In this document: piece by piece, positions 8,053 through 14,550 of the stretch
Layout of the letters: every line of letters starts with the position of its first letter
Numbering within the stretch: the stretch's first letter is position 1
Assembly (NCBI GenBank): GCA_034211115.1
Contig: JAXHTH010000201.1
Coordinates: 1 to 19,685, forward strand
Length of the DNA stretch: 19,685 nucleotides
DNA from: JAXHTH01 sp034211115
GTDB taxonomy: Bacteria > Planctomycetota > Phycisphaerae > Phycisphaerales > SM1A02
Reading direction: 5' to 3'
Made by a program: the position numbers and the translations under genes
Notes under the pieces: generated by a model
What the model was told of the DNA's origin: nothing
The model's database searches: none
The model's input: only the letters and a program-made list of their open reading frames with translations

Positions 8053-8080
8053 GGGGCCCGGGCCCCGGCCCGGCGCGGGC

Positions 8081-8108
8081 TTGACGAGGGCGAGGGCGGG
8101 TCTACACT
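8081..8108 (+). promoter_or_regulatory. tRNA-Met promoter
   Basis: TTGACG (8081-8086) and TACACT (8103-8108) are separated by 16 nt, placing the start near 8115, just upstream of the tRNA 5' end at 8119. This is the best plus-strand sigma70-type promoter in the window and gives the local consensus. Confidence 0.75.
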
Positions 8109-8118
8109 CAGCGCTGCC

Positions 8119-8192
8119 GGCGATATAGCTCAGCTGGTTAGAGCGAGGGATTCATAAACCCTAGGTCGGTGGTTCGAGTCCACCTATCGCCA
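8119..8192 (+). tRNA. tRNA-Met (anticodon CAT), elongator type
   Basis: A complete cloverleaf can be drawn: acceptor GGCGATA (8119-8125) with TATCGCC (8185-8191), D stem GCTC/GAGC, anticodon loop TTCATAA (8151-8157) giving CAT, and T stem GGTGG/CCACC around TTCGAGT. The discriminator is A at 8192 and CCA is not encoded. The G1-C72 pair and the absence of three consecutive G-C pairs next to the anticodon loop exclude an initiator. The last anticodon-stem pair is an A-A mismatch (8150/8158). A CAT tRNA could also be the lysidine-modified tRNA-Ile2, which cannot be excluded by eye. Its 3' end is the likely attachment site of the relic element that follows. Confidence 0.92.
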
Positions 8193-8198
8193 CTTTCT

Positions 8199-8228
8199 AA
8201 GCCCTGCATTGGCAGGGCTTTGTGTTTT
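8199..8228 (+). terminator. intrinsic terminator of tRNA-Met
   Basis: AAGCCCTGC (8199-8207) pairs perfectly with GCAGGGCTT (8212-8220) across an ATTG loop, followed by TGTGTTTT. It begins 7 nt after the tRNA. Confidence 0.85.
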
Positions 8229-8262
8229 CCATCGCCGGGCGATCGGCGCGGCGGAGGGCAGA

Positions 8263-8283
8263 TTGGAACCCATTTTGGAACCC
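8263..8283 (+). repeat. 12-bp-spaced direct repeat, possible recombinase arm sites
   Basis: TTGGAACCC occurs at 8263-8271 and again at 8275-8283, a period of 12 bp. The pair lies between the tRNA terminator and the HEPN gene, where an integrase that used the tRNA would be expected to bind arm sites. That role is inferred from position only. Confidence 0.45.
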
Positions 8284-8357
8284 CCACTCGGCCCGAGCGC
8301 CTTCCGGAGCCGTCATGGGGCCTCGGCGCCGACGGCTTCGTCGATACACTCCGGGCC

Positions 8358-9014
8358 GTGTTCATCTCCTCTCCCTGCCTGTACACCTATGCCGTGAATG
8401 CCTTTCGACTCACCGAGGGCAGCGTCCGCGATCTGCCTCCCGATGAAAACTGGGCCATCCCCGCCATCGTGTTCGCAGCCGCGTCGCTGGAAGCGTTCGC
8501 GAATGAGCTCGGTGAGGAGGCCGTCGATATCGTCGGTCGGAGCGGCGCACCCACAGATGGGCGCCTCTCCCGATGGGCTGAGCTGTTCCAAGCGCTCGAG
8601 GAGAATCACGCCCCGACGCTGAACAAGATCCGAGCGGCCAAGCGGTTCCTCACGGGAGTGCCGTTTGATGAGAGCCGCGCCCCTTTCCAGGAAGTCCGCC
8701 ACCTGTTCGATCTGCGCAACGGACTCATGCATCTACGTCCGGTCGAGCAGATTGAGCTCCGGGACGGCCAGTTCATCGTTGTAAATGAGTCCAAGCTGCT
8801 CGCGGCCAGCCGCGAGCGTCACCTCACCATCGATCCACCACCCAAACGCGAGCCGTGGTTCTGGCATCTGCGAACCGACAGAGCCGCGCGATGGGCGTGC
8901 AACACCGCCTCCAGTATCGTACACGAGATCCGAACCGGCGCGATGGACACAGAGCTGCGCCTACATCTTGAGACGTTCATCGAGCAGCAGTTTCAACCGC
9001 TACCCGAAAGATGA
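8358..9014 (+). CDS. HEPN-motif protein (putative RNase, cargo of a relic element)
   Basis: The 218-residue product (GTG start) is helical and carries RNGLMH at 120-125 in LFDLRNGLMHLRP, which fits the HEPN signature R-(polar)-x3-H of many RNase toxins and defence proteins. An earlier helix, IVFAAASLEAFANEL (37-51), resembles the helix before the catalytic one in uncharacterised HEPN proteins. The open frame extends upstream to an ATG at 8169, but that lies inside the tRNA gene and upstream of its terminator, so it is rejected. The GTG at 8358 is preferred because TACACT (8345-8350) lies 7 nt before it, fitting leaderless expression; GTG at 8394 is an alternative. No antitoxin partner is seen. 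The stop is one base from the convergent integrase fragment. HEPN membership is likely; RNase activity is inferred. Confidence 0.65.
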   Translation: MFISSPCLYTYAVNAFRLTEGSVRDLPPDENWAIPAIVFAAASLEAFANELGEEAVDIVGRSGAPTDGRLSRWAELFQALEENHAPTLNKIRAAKRFLTGVPFDESRAPFQEVRHLFDLRNGLMHLRPVEQIELRDGQFIVVNESKLLAASRERHLTIDPPPKREPWFWHLRTDRAARWACNTASSIVHEIRTGAMDTELRLHLETFIEQQFQPLPER

Positions 9015-9015
9015 G

Positions 9016-9312
9016 TCAGGCGCCGGCCGCGAACGCCGCCCGCACCCGCGCCGCGAGATCCGCTCCCGGCTCGGTGTAGAACCGCTCGGTGACCGTGATC
9101 GAAGAGTGCCCCATCAGCGTCTTGAGCTCATGCATCGGGATGCTCTTCGCCATGTGCGTGCCGTAGCTCTTCCGTAGATCGTAGATTGAGCCGGGCCGTC
9201 CTCCGCCCCGGATGCCTGCGAGCGACCCCACGCTCGCGCCTGCGCGATCGGGAGCGAGCGGAGAATCCCACGCACCCGGGCTCGAGGACGAGCCGGCTCG
9301 CTCATCGCTCAT
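9016..9312 (-). pseudogene. C-terminal fragment of a tyrosine recombinase (integrase)
   Basis: About 65 C-terminal residues are integrase-like: IYDLRKSYGTHMA carries the second catalytic Arg (with Tyr where His is usual in HxxR), LKTLMGHSSI carries the conserved His, and TERFYTEP carries the nucleophilic Tyr. The rest of the catalytic domain and the whole N-terminal DNA-binding part are absent. Homology seems to end near 9205, and the remaining open frame up to 9312 is low-complexity and begins inside a 7-bp tandem repeat. A full integrase has 300-400 residues, so this is a decayed remnant. Its position downstream of tRNA-Met and tail-to-tail with the HEPN gene suggests an element that once integrated at the tRNA. 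The Tyr frame is intact, but function is very unlikely. Confidence 0.8.
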
Positions 9313-9330
9313 CGCTCATCGCTCATCGCT
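9301..9330. repeat. 7-bp tandem repeat (CTCATCG, four copies)
   Basis: CTCATCG is repeated four times exactly, plus 2 nt. On the minus strand this is a purine-rich (CGATGAG)n run just after the stop codon of the sugar-isomerase-like gene; degenerate copies (GCGTGAT, GCGTGAA) extend through the stop itself. It also marks the broken end of the integrase relic. Confidence 0.9.
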
Positions 9331-9339
9331 TTTCACGCA

Positions 9340-10911
9340 TCACGCTTCCTCCACGACCTTCAGCCCCGCGCGCTCCGCGAAGGCGAGGAGCGGGTCGCGG
9401 AGATCGCCGTAGAACGTCACGCGGTGCCAGCCCATCGACCAGTTGGACACGAGCTTGTCGATGTCGCCCTTGAGTTCCACGGCGAGCTTGGTCCGGCAGG
9501 CCATGTCGTTGTCGATGTTTTCCGCGCTGCGGCCCTGGTGCATGAGCATCGTCTTTGACGGCGGGTCGATCTCCACCGTCGTGGTCATGTAGCCGATCGG
9601 CATGAGCGATTGCAGCGCCGCCCCCTTGCGATCTTCGCTGTGATCGCGAATGCGATAGGGATTGGACGACCCGTCGGGGCCGAAGACACGGGTCATCGCC
9701 ACGCAGTGAGCGTAGATGACCTGGTACTTCGCCGTATCGATAACGGGATCGGAGATATACCCGGGCCGGCCGAAGAGGGCGGTGCCGGCCATCATCGTCA
9801 GGGCCGATCGCTGATCGGCCTCGCATCCGCCGATGAGACCATCGCTGTTGAGCTGGCTGAACCCGAGGCAGGGGTAGGCGCCGATGTGCCCGCCGTAGAA
9901 ACCGCCGAGGCAGTTGATGCTGATGCCGTGCGCATCGTGCCTGCGCATCAGGTCCTTCATGGCGATGTACATGCGGCCTGACTTCTCGATCTCGGCGCGG
10001 TCGGGCTCGACGACCTCCTTCGCGTTTCGAATCCACTGATCTGCGATCTCCTTACCCTTTTCGACATCCGCCCTCTCGTAGGCTTCGCTCATCTCGGGGA
10101 AGCCGATGGGCACGAGCGTCAGGCCCAGCAGGTCCGCGGTTGACTTGCGGAAGGCGTCGCCGCCCCATCCCCCGCCGACGACGAGGATGCGGGTTTCGCG
10201 CAGGCGCCTCAGCGCCTCGTCGATGTCGGTGACGTGAACAGGATCCTGCTTGCAGATCAGGTCATCGGGTTTACGTGTGTTTCCGTGACGCACCGCGCGG
10301 CAGGCGGCGATGAAGTCCTCGGCCGTCTTTCCTTCGCGGCCCAGCAGCGCGAAGCAGCGGGCGCTTTCGATGACATCCTCCAGCCGCGAGGAGCTGACCC
10401 AGTCCACGGGTTTGCCCGCGCCGTGCACGGCCGGATACTGCGTGATGAACTCGCCGGACCCGCCGTAGAGATTGTCGACGAGGAGGGCGGGCTTGCCGGA
10501 GGAGCAGATGGTGCGGGGGTTTCCCTGCCAGGAGAGGCCGAGGACGTAGACGAGATAGCCGTCAACTTCATCGTCGCGCGCGAGGAGCGCCTGTGTCTGT
10601 TCCTTCGTCTGCACGATCTCGGGGAGGAACTGCACACCGGGGCAGCCTTGGTTAAGCGCGCGCGTCAGCTCGGCCCGCCGGCCTTCGAAGTCGTAGCCGA
10701 TGTTGGGCCAGATGGGCTGGTCGTTGCGCACCTCGCAGAAGACGAGGCGGACCTTGGGTTTGCGGCTCGGCGCGGGCGGGCCCGCCGCGGCGCCGCGGGC
10801 GAGGAGGCTGCCGCCGGTCATCGCCGCGGCCGCGCAGCCCACGCAGCCGGAGAGGAAATCGCGTCGGTCAATCCGCGGAAACGAACGGCACCCGCAGCAC
10901 TGGCAGTTCAT
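9340..10911 (-). CDS. Tat-exported sugar-isomerase-like protein (L-fucose isomerase-like fold)
   Basis: The 523-residue protein begins with an unusual cysteine cluster (MNCQCCGC), then a twin-arginine motif DRRDFLSG (Arg16-Arg17) and a hydrophobic Ala/Gly segment to about residue 44, so export by the Tat pathway is expected. The mature part resembles secreted L-fucose/L-arabinose isomerase-like proteins: ILVVGGGWGGDAFRKST mid-protein, HGISINCLGGFYGGHIG, then GGCEADQRSALTMM with acidic residues in the position of metal ligands, and YRIRDHSEDRKG. Whether it isomerises a sugar is unknown. The ATG is well supported: AAGGAG lies 7 nt upstream and a TTGACG-17-TACCTT promoter precedes it. It is downstream of the large secreted-protein gene, but a terminator separates them, so it is transcribed on its own. 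The fold assignment is fairly likely, the substrate unknown. Confidence 0.7.
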   Translation of the reverse strand: MNCQCCGCRSFPRIDRRDFLSGCVGCAAAAMTGGSLLARGAAAGPPAPSRKPKVRLVFCEVRNDQPIWPNIGYDFEGRRAELTRALNQGCPGVQFLPEIVQTKEQTQALLARDDEVDGYLVYVLGLSWQGNPRTICSSGKPALLVDNLYGGSGEFITQYPAVHGAGKPVDWVSSSRLEDVIESARCFALLGREGKTAEDFIAACRAVRHGNTRKPDDLICKQDPVHVTDIDEALRRLRETRILVVGGGWGGDAFRKSTADLLGLTLVPIGFPEMSEAYERADVEKGKEIADQWIRNAKEVVEPDRAEIEKSGRMYIAMKDLMRRHDAHGISINCLGGFYGGHIGAYPCLGFSQLNSDGLIGGCEADQRSALTMMAGTALFGRPGYISDPVIDTAKYQVIYAHCVAMTRVFGPDGSSNPYRIRDHSEDRKGAALQSLMPIGYMTTTVEIDPPSKTMLMHQGRSAENIDNDMACRTKLAVELKGDIDKLVSNWSMGWHRVTFYGDLRDPLLAFAERAGLKVVEEA

Positions 10912-10958
10912 GGACCCACTCCTTCAAGACAAAGAGGATCTGGGTGTCCGACAGCGGC

Positions 10959-10987
10959 AAGGTATCGCGGGCCGGAGGAGGCGTCAA
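10959..10987 (-). promoter_or_regulatory. promoter of the sugar-isomerase-like gene
   Basis: On the minus strand, TTGACG (10982-10987) and TACCTT (10959-10964) are 17 nt apart. The start would be near 10952, giving a leader of about 40 nt that contains the AAGGAG ribosome site. Confidence 0.7.
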
Positions 10988-11035
10988 CGGGGATTCTCGG
11001 AGAACGCGACGCGGAAGACGATGGTGGCGCTGCAC

Positions 11036-11069
11036 AAAACGAAAAACCCCCGGGACGGGAGTCCCGGGG
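11036..11069 (-). terminator. intrinsic terminator after the large secreted-protein gene
   Basis: CCCCGGGAC (11048-11056) and GTCCCGGGG (11061-11069) form a perfect 9-bp stem with a four-base loop. On the minus strand it is followed by GTTTTTCGTTTT (11036-11047). The stem lies about 60 nt after the stop at 11130, on the correct strand for that gene. Confidence 0.85.
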
Positions 11070-11100
11070 CTTTGCCGGTGTGCCAATCGGCGCTCGCGCC

Positions 11101-11129
11101 GTTTCGACGTTTCGACGTTTTCACGTTTC
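11101..11129. repeat. 8-bp tandem repeat GTTTCGAC after the stop of the secreted-protein gene
   Basis: Two exact copies of GTTTCGAC are followed by the variants GTTTTCAC and GTTTC. The run touches the stop codon at 11130-11132. Like the run at 9301-9330, it is purine-rich on the coding strand and lies immediately 3' of a minus-strand gene. Confidence 0.75.
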
Positions 11130-14100
11130 CTACGGGCATTCACCCCACGCGGCGAGGAGGAGGAGCAGGTCGGCGGTGTCGGTGTCGCCGTCGCCGTCCA
11201 GATCGCCGGCGGGATTGTCGCCCCAGGCGCCGAGGAGGAAGAGCAGATCGGCCGTGTCCACGTCGCCGTCACCGTCGAAATCGCCCGTGCATTCGCACTC
11301 GTCGGGAATGCCGTTGTTGTTGTTGTCCTCGCTCGTGCCGTCGGCGATGTCGCACTCGTCCGGCACGCCGTTGGGCTGGCAATCGTTCTCGCTCTGAACG
11401 TAACTCAGGCCGCGGATCTCGATGTCATCGATGTTCCAGCCGCAGTAGCGCCAGCCGCCGTCGGTGGAACCCATCGTCCAGCGGATATACACGGTTTCCT
11501 CGCCATCGGCGACGGAGGAGATGTCATACTCCTCCTCGATCCATGACGTGTCGGTGATCTCCTGGCCGTTTTCCCAGACGGTGACCCAGTTGTCGCCGTC
11601 GTTGCTGACGCGCACGTAGGCGTGGTCGTAGGCGGGCTGCTCGACGCCGAGCCAGCGTCGGAACGAAAGATGCACTTCCTGGGCGTTGGAGCAGTCGATG
11701 GCGTCGGTGGTGAGATCGCGCTCGGGCAGGTTGTTCTCGTAGTCTCCGTTGAGGTTGTACCCGTAGACGTAGGGACCGGTGTATCCGCTGGTGGGGTCGG
11801 TCCCGCCGTGTTCGCCGCCGCCGCCGGTCGGCTGGCCGAACGCCCAGAGGCCCTCGGTGCTCCAGCCGGGGTCTTGGGCGAGGTCGAAGAAGGCGACGAC
11901 GACTTCACCCAGCTCGATCTCGCACTCGTCGGGGATGCCGTTGGGCTGGCAGTCCTCGCTGGTGCCGTCGGCGATGTCGCACTCGTCGGGGATGCCGTTC
12001 TCGTTGCAGTCCTCGCTCGTGCCGTCGGCGATGTCACACTCGTCGGGGACGCCGTTGCCGTTGCAGTCGTTACCCTCGAGTTCACACTCGTCGGGCACCC
12101 CGTTGCCGTTGCAGTCTTCGGACTCGCCGCAGCCGGGGACATCGCACTCGCCTCCGGGCGGGCCGCAGTCGATGTCGCAGTTGTCGGGGATGCCGTTCTC
12201 GTTGCAGTCGGGCGCGCCGAAGCCGAGGACGGCGAGATAGGTTCCCCAGACGTCGGTGTCGTGGCCGTACTCCTGGATCGTCCAGAACGTCGTCTGATCG
12301 AGCGGATCGAGCGTGGTGTAGCTGTAGTCGCCCCAGCGGTTGCGGCCGTAGCCGTCGATGTTGTTCTGCGCGCCGGTGCCTTCCTTGAACATCACGGGCG
12401 GGGCCATCTCGCCGGGCGGGTCGGTCGCGAGTCGGCCGGTGTAGTAGCAGCCCGCGTACTGGCTGGCGTTGGAGCCGGTGAAGCCCATCACGGCGTCGCC
12501 TGTCTGATTGACCATGATCGACGGGAAGAAGTAATACAGCGAGCCGTCGGCGACGGTGCCTTCCTGGATCACCGAGGTCGACTCGGGATCGATCTCGTAC
12601 CACCGGCAGCCGGCGCGCCCGCTGACGTTGATCGTGTGCGCCGTCCACAGTGAGCCGTCGCGATAGACGGACATCATCAGGCGGTCGTCGACGGTATTGA
12701 GCGGGACGCTGCTCCCCAGGGCGGGCGCGTTGGGCGGATCGCTGAAGTACGACACGCTGACCGTGCCCAGGTCGGTGAGCGTCGGATTCGTGAGCGGCGG
12801 ATCGACGCGGCGGACGCGCAGCGAACTGCTGCTGTTGAGTGAGATCAGGTATTCCGCGCCGGGATTGCCGTAGGTGAGGGCCGGCTGAATGGCGCCCTCC
12901 CAGGGCAGGTTGCGGAAGGCGGTGATCGTGCCCAGCTCAGGCGGATCATCCACGAGCGGCGCCTTGTCGAGGGCGAAGATGCTCATTCCGGCCGGGACCA
13001 TGTACGCCGCGATGTAGATGCCGTACTCGTCCACGCCCAGGGTGGGATAGTCCGGCCAGCGCCCGGCGTCGGAGCCCTGGTCGGTGCGGAAGCTCGTCTT
13101 GAACCACTCGCCGGTGGGATCGTCGGTGAGCGAGACGGCAAGGAAGATCGTGGCGGTGGCGCTGAAGTCCGTGACGTGGATGATCCATCGCCCGCTGTGG
13201 TGATCGAAGACACAGCGGGGATCGCCGTTCGAGCCGGGGAGGAACGAACCGAGGAGGATGTTGATCAGCTCCGCGCCCGTGTCCTTGTCGTAGACCGCGA
13301 AGTTCCGGTTGACCGTTTCCACGTAGTGGTCTGGGCCGATCGCACCGTCGGTGTCGGGCGGGTAGCTCCAGGAGCCGGCATCGCCGCGAAGCACGCCCTG
13401 GAAGGTGTCGTAGAGCTCGGGCAGGGTGCCGCGCTCAGCGGAGGGTGCGGGTCCGCCGAGGCGCAGTTCCTCTTCTTTGGCGCCGGGCGGGATCAGGGGG
13501 CCGTGGACGCCCTCCTCGTCGATCGAGAAATCGCCGGTCCCGGTCTCCCAGGTCAGGCCCGCGTAGCCGGAGCCGGTCAGCTTCGTGCGGTACGCTAGGT
13601 CATCGAAGTCGACGATGACGGGGCGCGGCTCGGCGCGGCCCAAGCCGGTCGCCGCGGGCGTGTAGGTCAGATCGTCCATGCCGTACCAGCCCCCGCCGCG
13701 GTAGGCCGGCAGCGCGACGATCTCGATCCGATCGACGCCCCGCAGGTTCATCTCCAGCCAGGCCGGCTCGTCGTCGATGTCGGAGAAGAGGTCGGTCTCG
13801 CCCACGAGGACGCCGTCGCGATAGCCGAGGACGCGGAGGCCGGGCGTCCAGGCGCCTTCGCCGGCCTGTCCGGCGAACCAGGCCCCCTGCACGTCGACGG
13901 GCTCGGGGAAGCCGATGCCCATGCGGGTATCGCCCCACTTGTTGACGGCGTTGTGATCGCCGGAGCGGGGGAACGTCGTCGCATCGCGGCTGGGCACCAC
14001 CCACACGCCCGGCCGGCCGTTGCGGGCCCGGTGGTTGGGGGGCGGGACGGCGGTGCGGTCCCGCTCGATCGCCGCCTCCATCGATTCGATCCAGGACGGC

Positions 14101-14222
14101 CCACAGGCGGACGGGTCGATCCGCTCGCCCGGGATCGTCACCTGTTCGGCGAGCGTCGCGGAGGCGGCGGAGAGGATCGGGAACAGCAGCATCGCGGCGG
14201 CAGCGGGTCTCATCGAGGGCAT
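11130..14222 (-). CDS. large secreted surface protein with calcium-type repeats and dockerin-like C-terminus
   Basis: The 1030-residue protein has a Sec signal peptide (AAAAMLLFPILSAASATLA, cleavage probably after ATLA near residue 25). A long beta-rich region follows, including DTDGAIGPDHYVETVNRNF and YPTLGVDEYGIYIAAYMVP, which looks like a propeller-type extracellular domain. A tandem array of D-C-N-x-N-G-x-P-D-E-C units comes next, then a jelly-roll-like module (residues about 780-930), two more repeat units, and finally two EF-hand or dockerin-like loops, DFDGDGDVDTADLLFLLGAW and DLDGDGDTDTADLLLLLAAW, just before the stop. This arrangement is typical of Phycisphaerae extracellular proteins; it probably binds calcium and sits on the surface or is released. 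No catalytic residues were recognised. GAGGA lies just before the ATG at 14222; the ATG at 14213 is an alternative start. Confidence 0.85.
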   Translation of the reverse strand: MPSMRPAAAAMLLFPILSAASATLAEQVTIPGERIDPSACGPSWIESMEAAIERDRTAVPPPNHRARNGRPGVWVVPSRDATTFPRSGDHNAVNKWGDTRMGIGFPEPVDVQGAWFAGQAGEGAWTPGLRVLGYRDGVLVGETDLFSDIDDEPAWLEMNLRGVDRIEIVALPAYRGGGWYGMDDLTYTPAATGLGRAEPRPVIVDFDDLAYRTKLTGSGYAGLTWETGTGDFSIDEEGVHGPLIPPGAKEEELRLGGPAPSAERGTLPELYDTFQGVLRGDAGSWSYPPDTDGAIGPDHYVETVNRNFAVYDKDTGAELINILLGSFLPGSNGDPRCVFDHHSGRWIIHVTDFSATATIFLAVSLTDDPTGEWFKTSFRTDQGSDAGRWPDYPTLGVDEYGIYIAAYMVPAGMSIFALDKAPLVDDPPELGTITAFRNLPWEGAIQPALTYGNPGAEYLISLNSSSSLRVRRVDPPLTNPTLTDLGTVSVSYFSDPPNAPALGSSVPLNTVDDRLMMSVYRDGSLWTAHTINVSGRAGCRWYEIDPESTSVIQEGTVADGSLYYFFPSIMVNQTGDAVMGFTGSNASQYAGCYYTGRLATDPPGEMAPPVMFKEGTGAQNNIDGYGRNRWGDYSYTTLDPLDQTTFWTIQEYGHDTDVWGTYLAVLGFGAPDCNENGIPDNCDIDCGPPGGECDVPGCGESEDCNGNGVPDECELEGNDCNGNGVPDECDIADGTSEDCNENGIPDECDIADGTSEDCQPNGIPDECEIELGEVVVAFFDLAQDPGWSTEGLWAFGQPTGGGGEHGGTDPTSGYTGPYVYGYNLNGDYENNLPERDLTTDAIDCSNAQEVHLSFRRWLGVEQPAYDHAYVRVSNDGDNWVTVWENGQEITDTSWIEEEYDISSVADGEETVYIRWTMGSTDGGWRYCGWNIDDIEIRGLSYVQSENDCQPNGVPDECDIADGTSEDNNNNGIPDECECTGDFDGDGDVDTADLLFLLGAWGDNPAGDLDGDGDTDTADLLLLLAAWGECP
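11921..12205 (-). repeat. tandem coding repeats of the D-C-N-x-N-G-x-P-D-E-C type
   Basis: Successive units encode variants of SEDCNENGIPDECDIADGT, about 19 residues (57 bp) long, with DNA-level identity high enough to suggest recent duplication (for example the two DIADGTSEDC segments around 11950-12030). Spacing is less regular at the upstream end (ELEGNDC, DIDCGPPGG). Another pair of units lies at about 11290-11390. The Asp/Asn pattern resembles thrombospondin type 3 calcium-binding repeats. Confidence 0.8.
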
Positions 14223-14481
14223 GGCATCCTCACATCGTGGCTAAGTGCTTGTCATTTCTGCGCATACAATCCCCTGCCCCGGCGGGTTCATTATCGGGCA
14301 CCGCCCCGATTCCGTCCAGCCTTATTCGGCCAGTTTCGGTTATCGGTCGTCTCTCCGGCGAGCGGGCCCGGCGGGCGGTGAGGTGCCGCGCGCCCCGCCC
14401 GGACCCTTCGCATCGGACACGATCGTCCGGTCCGGGGAGGAGTCCAGATAAAACTGGATGAACGGATCTTATCATCCTGGC

Positions 14482-14510
14482 ATAATAGGAAAACTATGGA
14501 ACGCTCTGAA
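14482..14510 (-). promoter_or_regulatory. possible promoter of the large secreted-protein gene
   Basis: On the minus strand, TTCAGA (14505-14510) and TATTAT (14482-14487) are 17 nt apart in the only AT-rich stretch of the intergenic region. The start near 14475 would leave a leader of about 250 nt. That leader includes CCGGACC...GGTCCGG and GGAC...GTCC pairings, which GC richness alone could produce. Confidence 0.45.
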
Positions 14511-14516
14511 TAGCAC

Positions 14517-14544
14517 TTGTGGCGGGACCGGAATGGCTTACACT
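14517..14544 (+). promoter_or_regulatory. promoter of the PEP-CTERM-like gene
   Basis: TTGTGG (14517-14522) and TACACT (14539-14544) are 16 nt apart, the same -10 and spacing as the tRNA promoter. The start would be near 14551, about 305 nt before the ATG. It is back to back with the minus-strand promoter at 14482-14510. Confidence 0.55.
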
Positions 14545-14550
14545 CGATAC

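Noticed and set aside
8053..8066. Perfect palindrome GGGGCCCGGGCCCC after the CTP synthase stop
   Set aside because: It has no loop-friendly centre and no T-run, so it is not called as an intrinsic terminator; in such GC-rich DNA it may be chance.
8138..8386. Minus-strand open frame containing RWTRTTDLGFMNPS
   Set aside because: It is the antisense of the tRNA gene and its terminator; this peptide arises from tRNA sequence and is a well-known false gene.
10234..11397. Plus-strand open frame across the isomerase-like promoter and terminator
   Set aside because: It is antisense to two recognised minus-strand genes and crosses a minus-strand promoter and terminator; the translation is Ala/Arg-rich without motifs.
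11921..12205. CRISPR-like array
   Set aside because: The repeats are coding, in frame, without unique spacers, and belong to the calcium-type repeats of the secreted protein.
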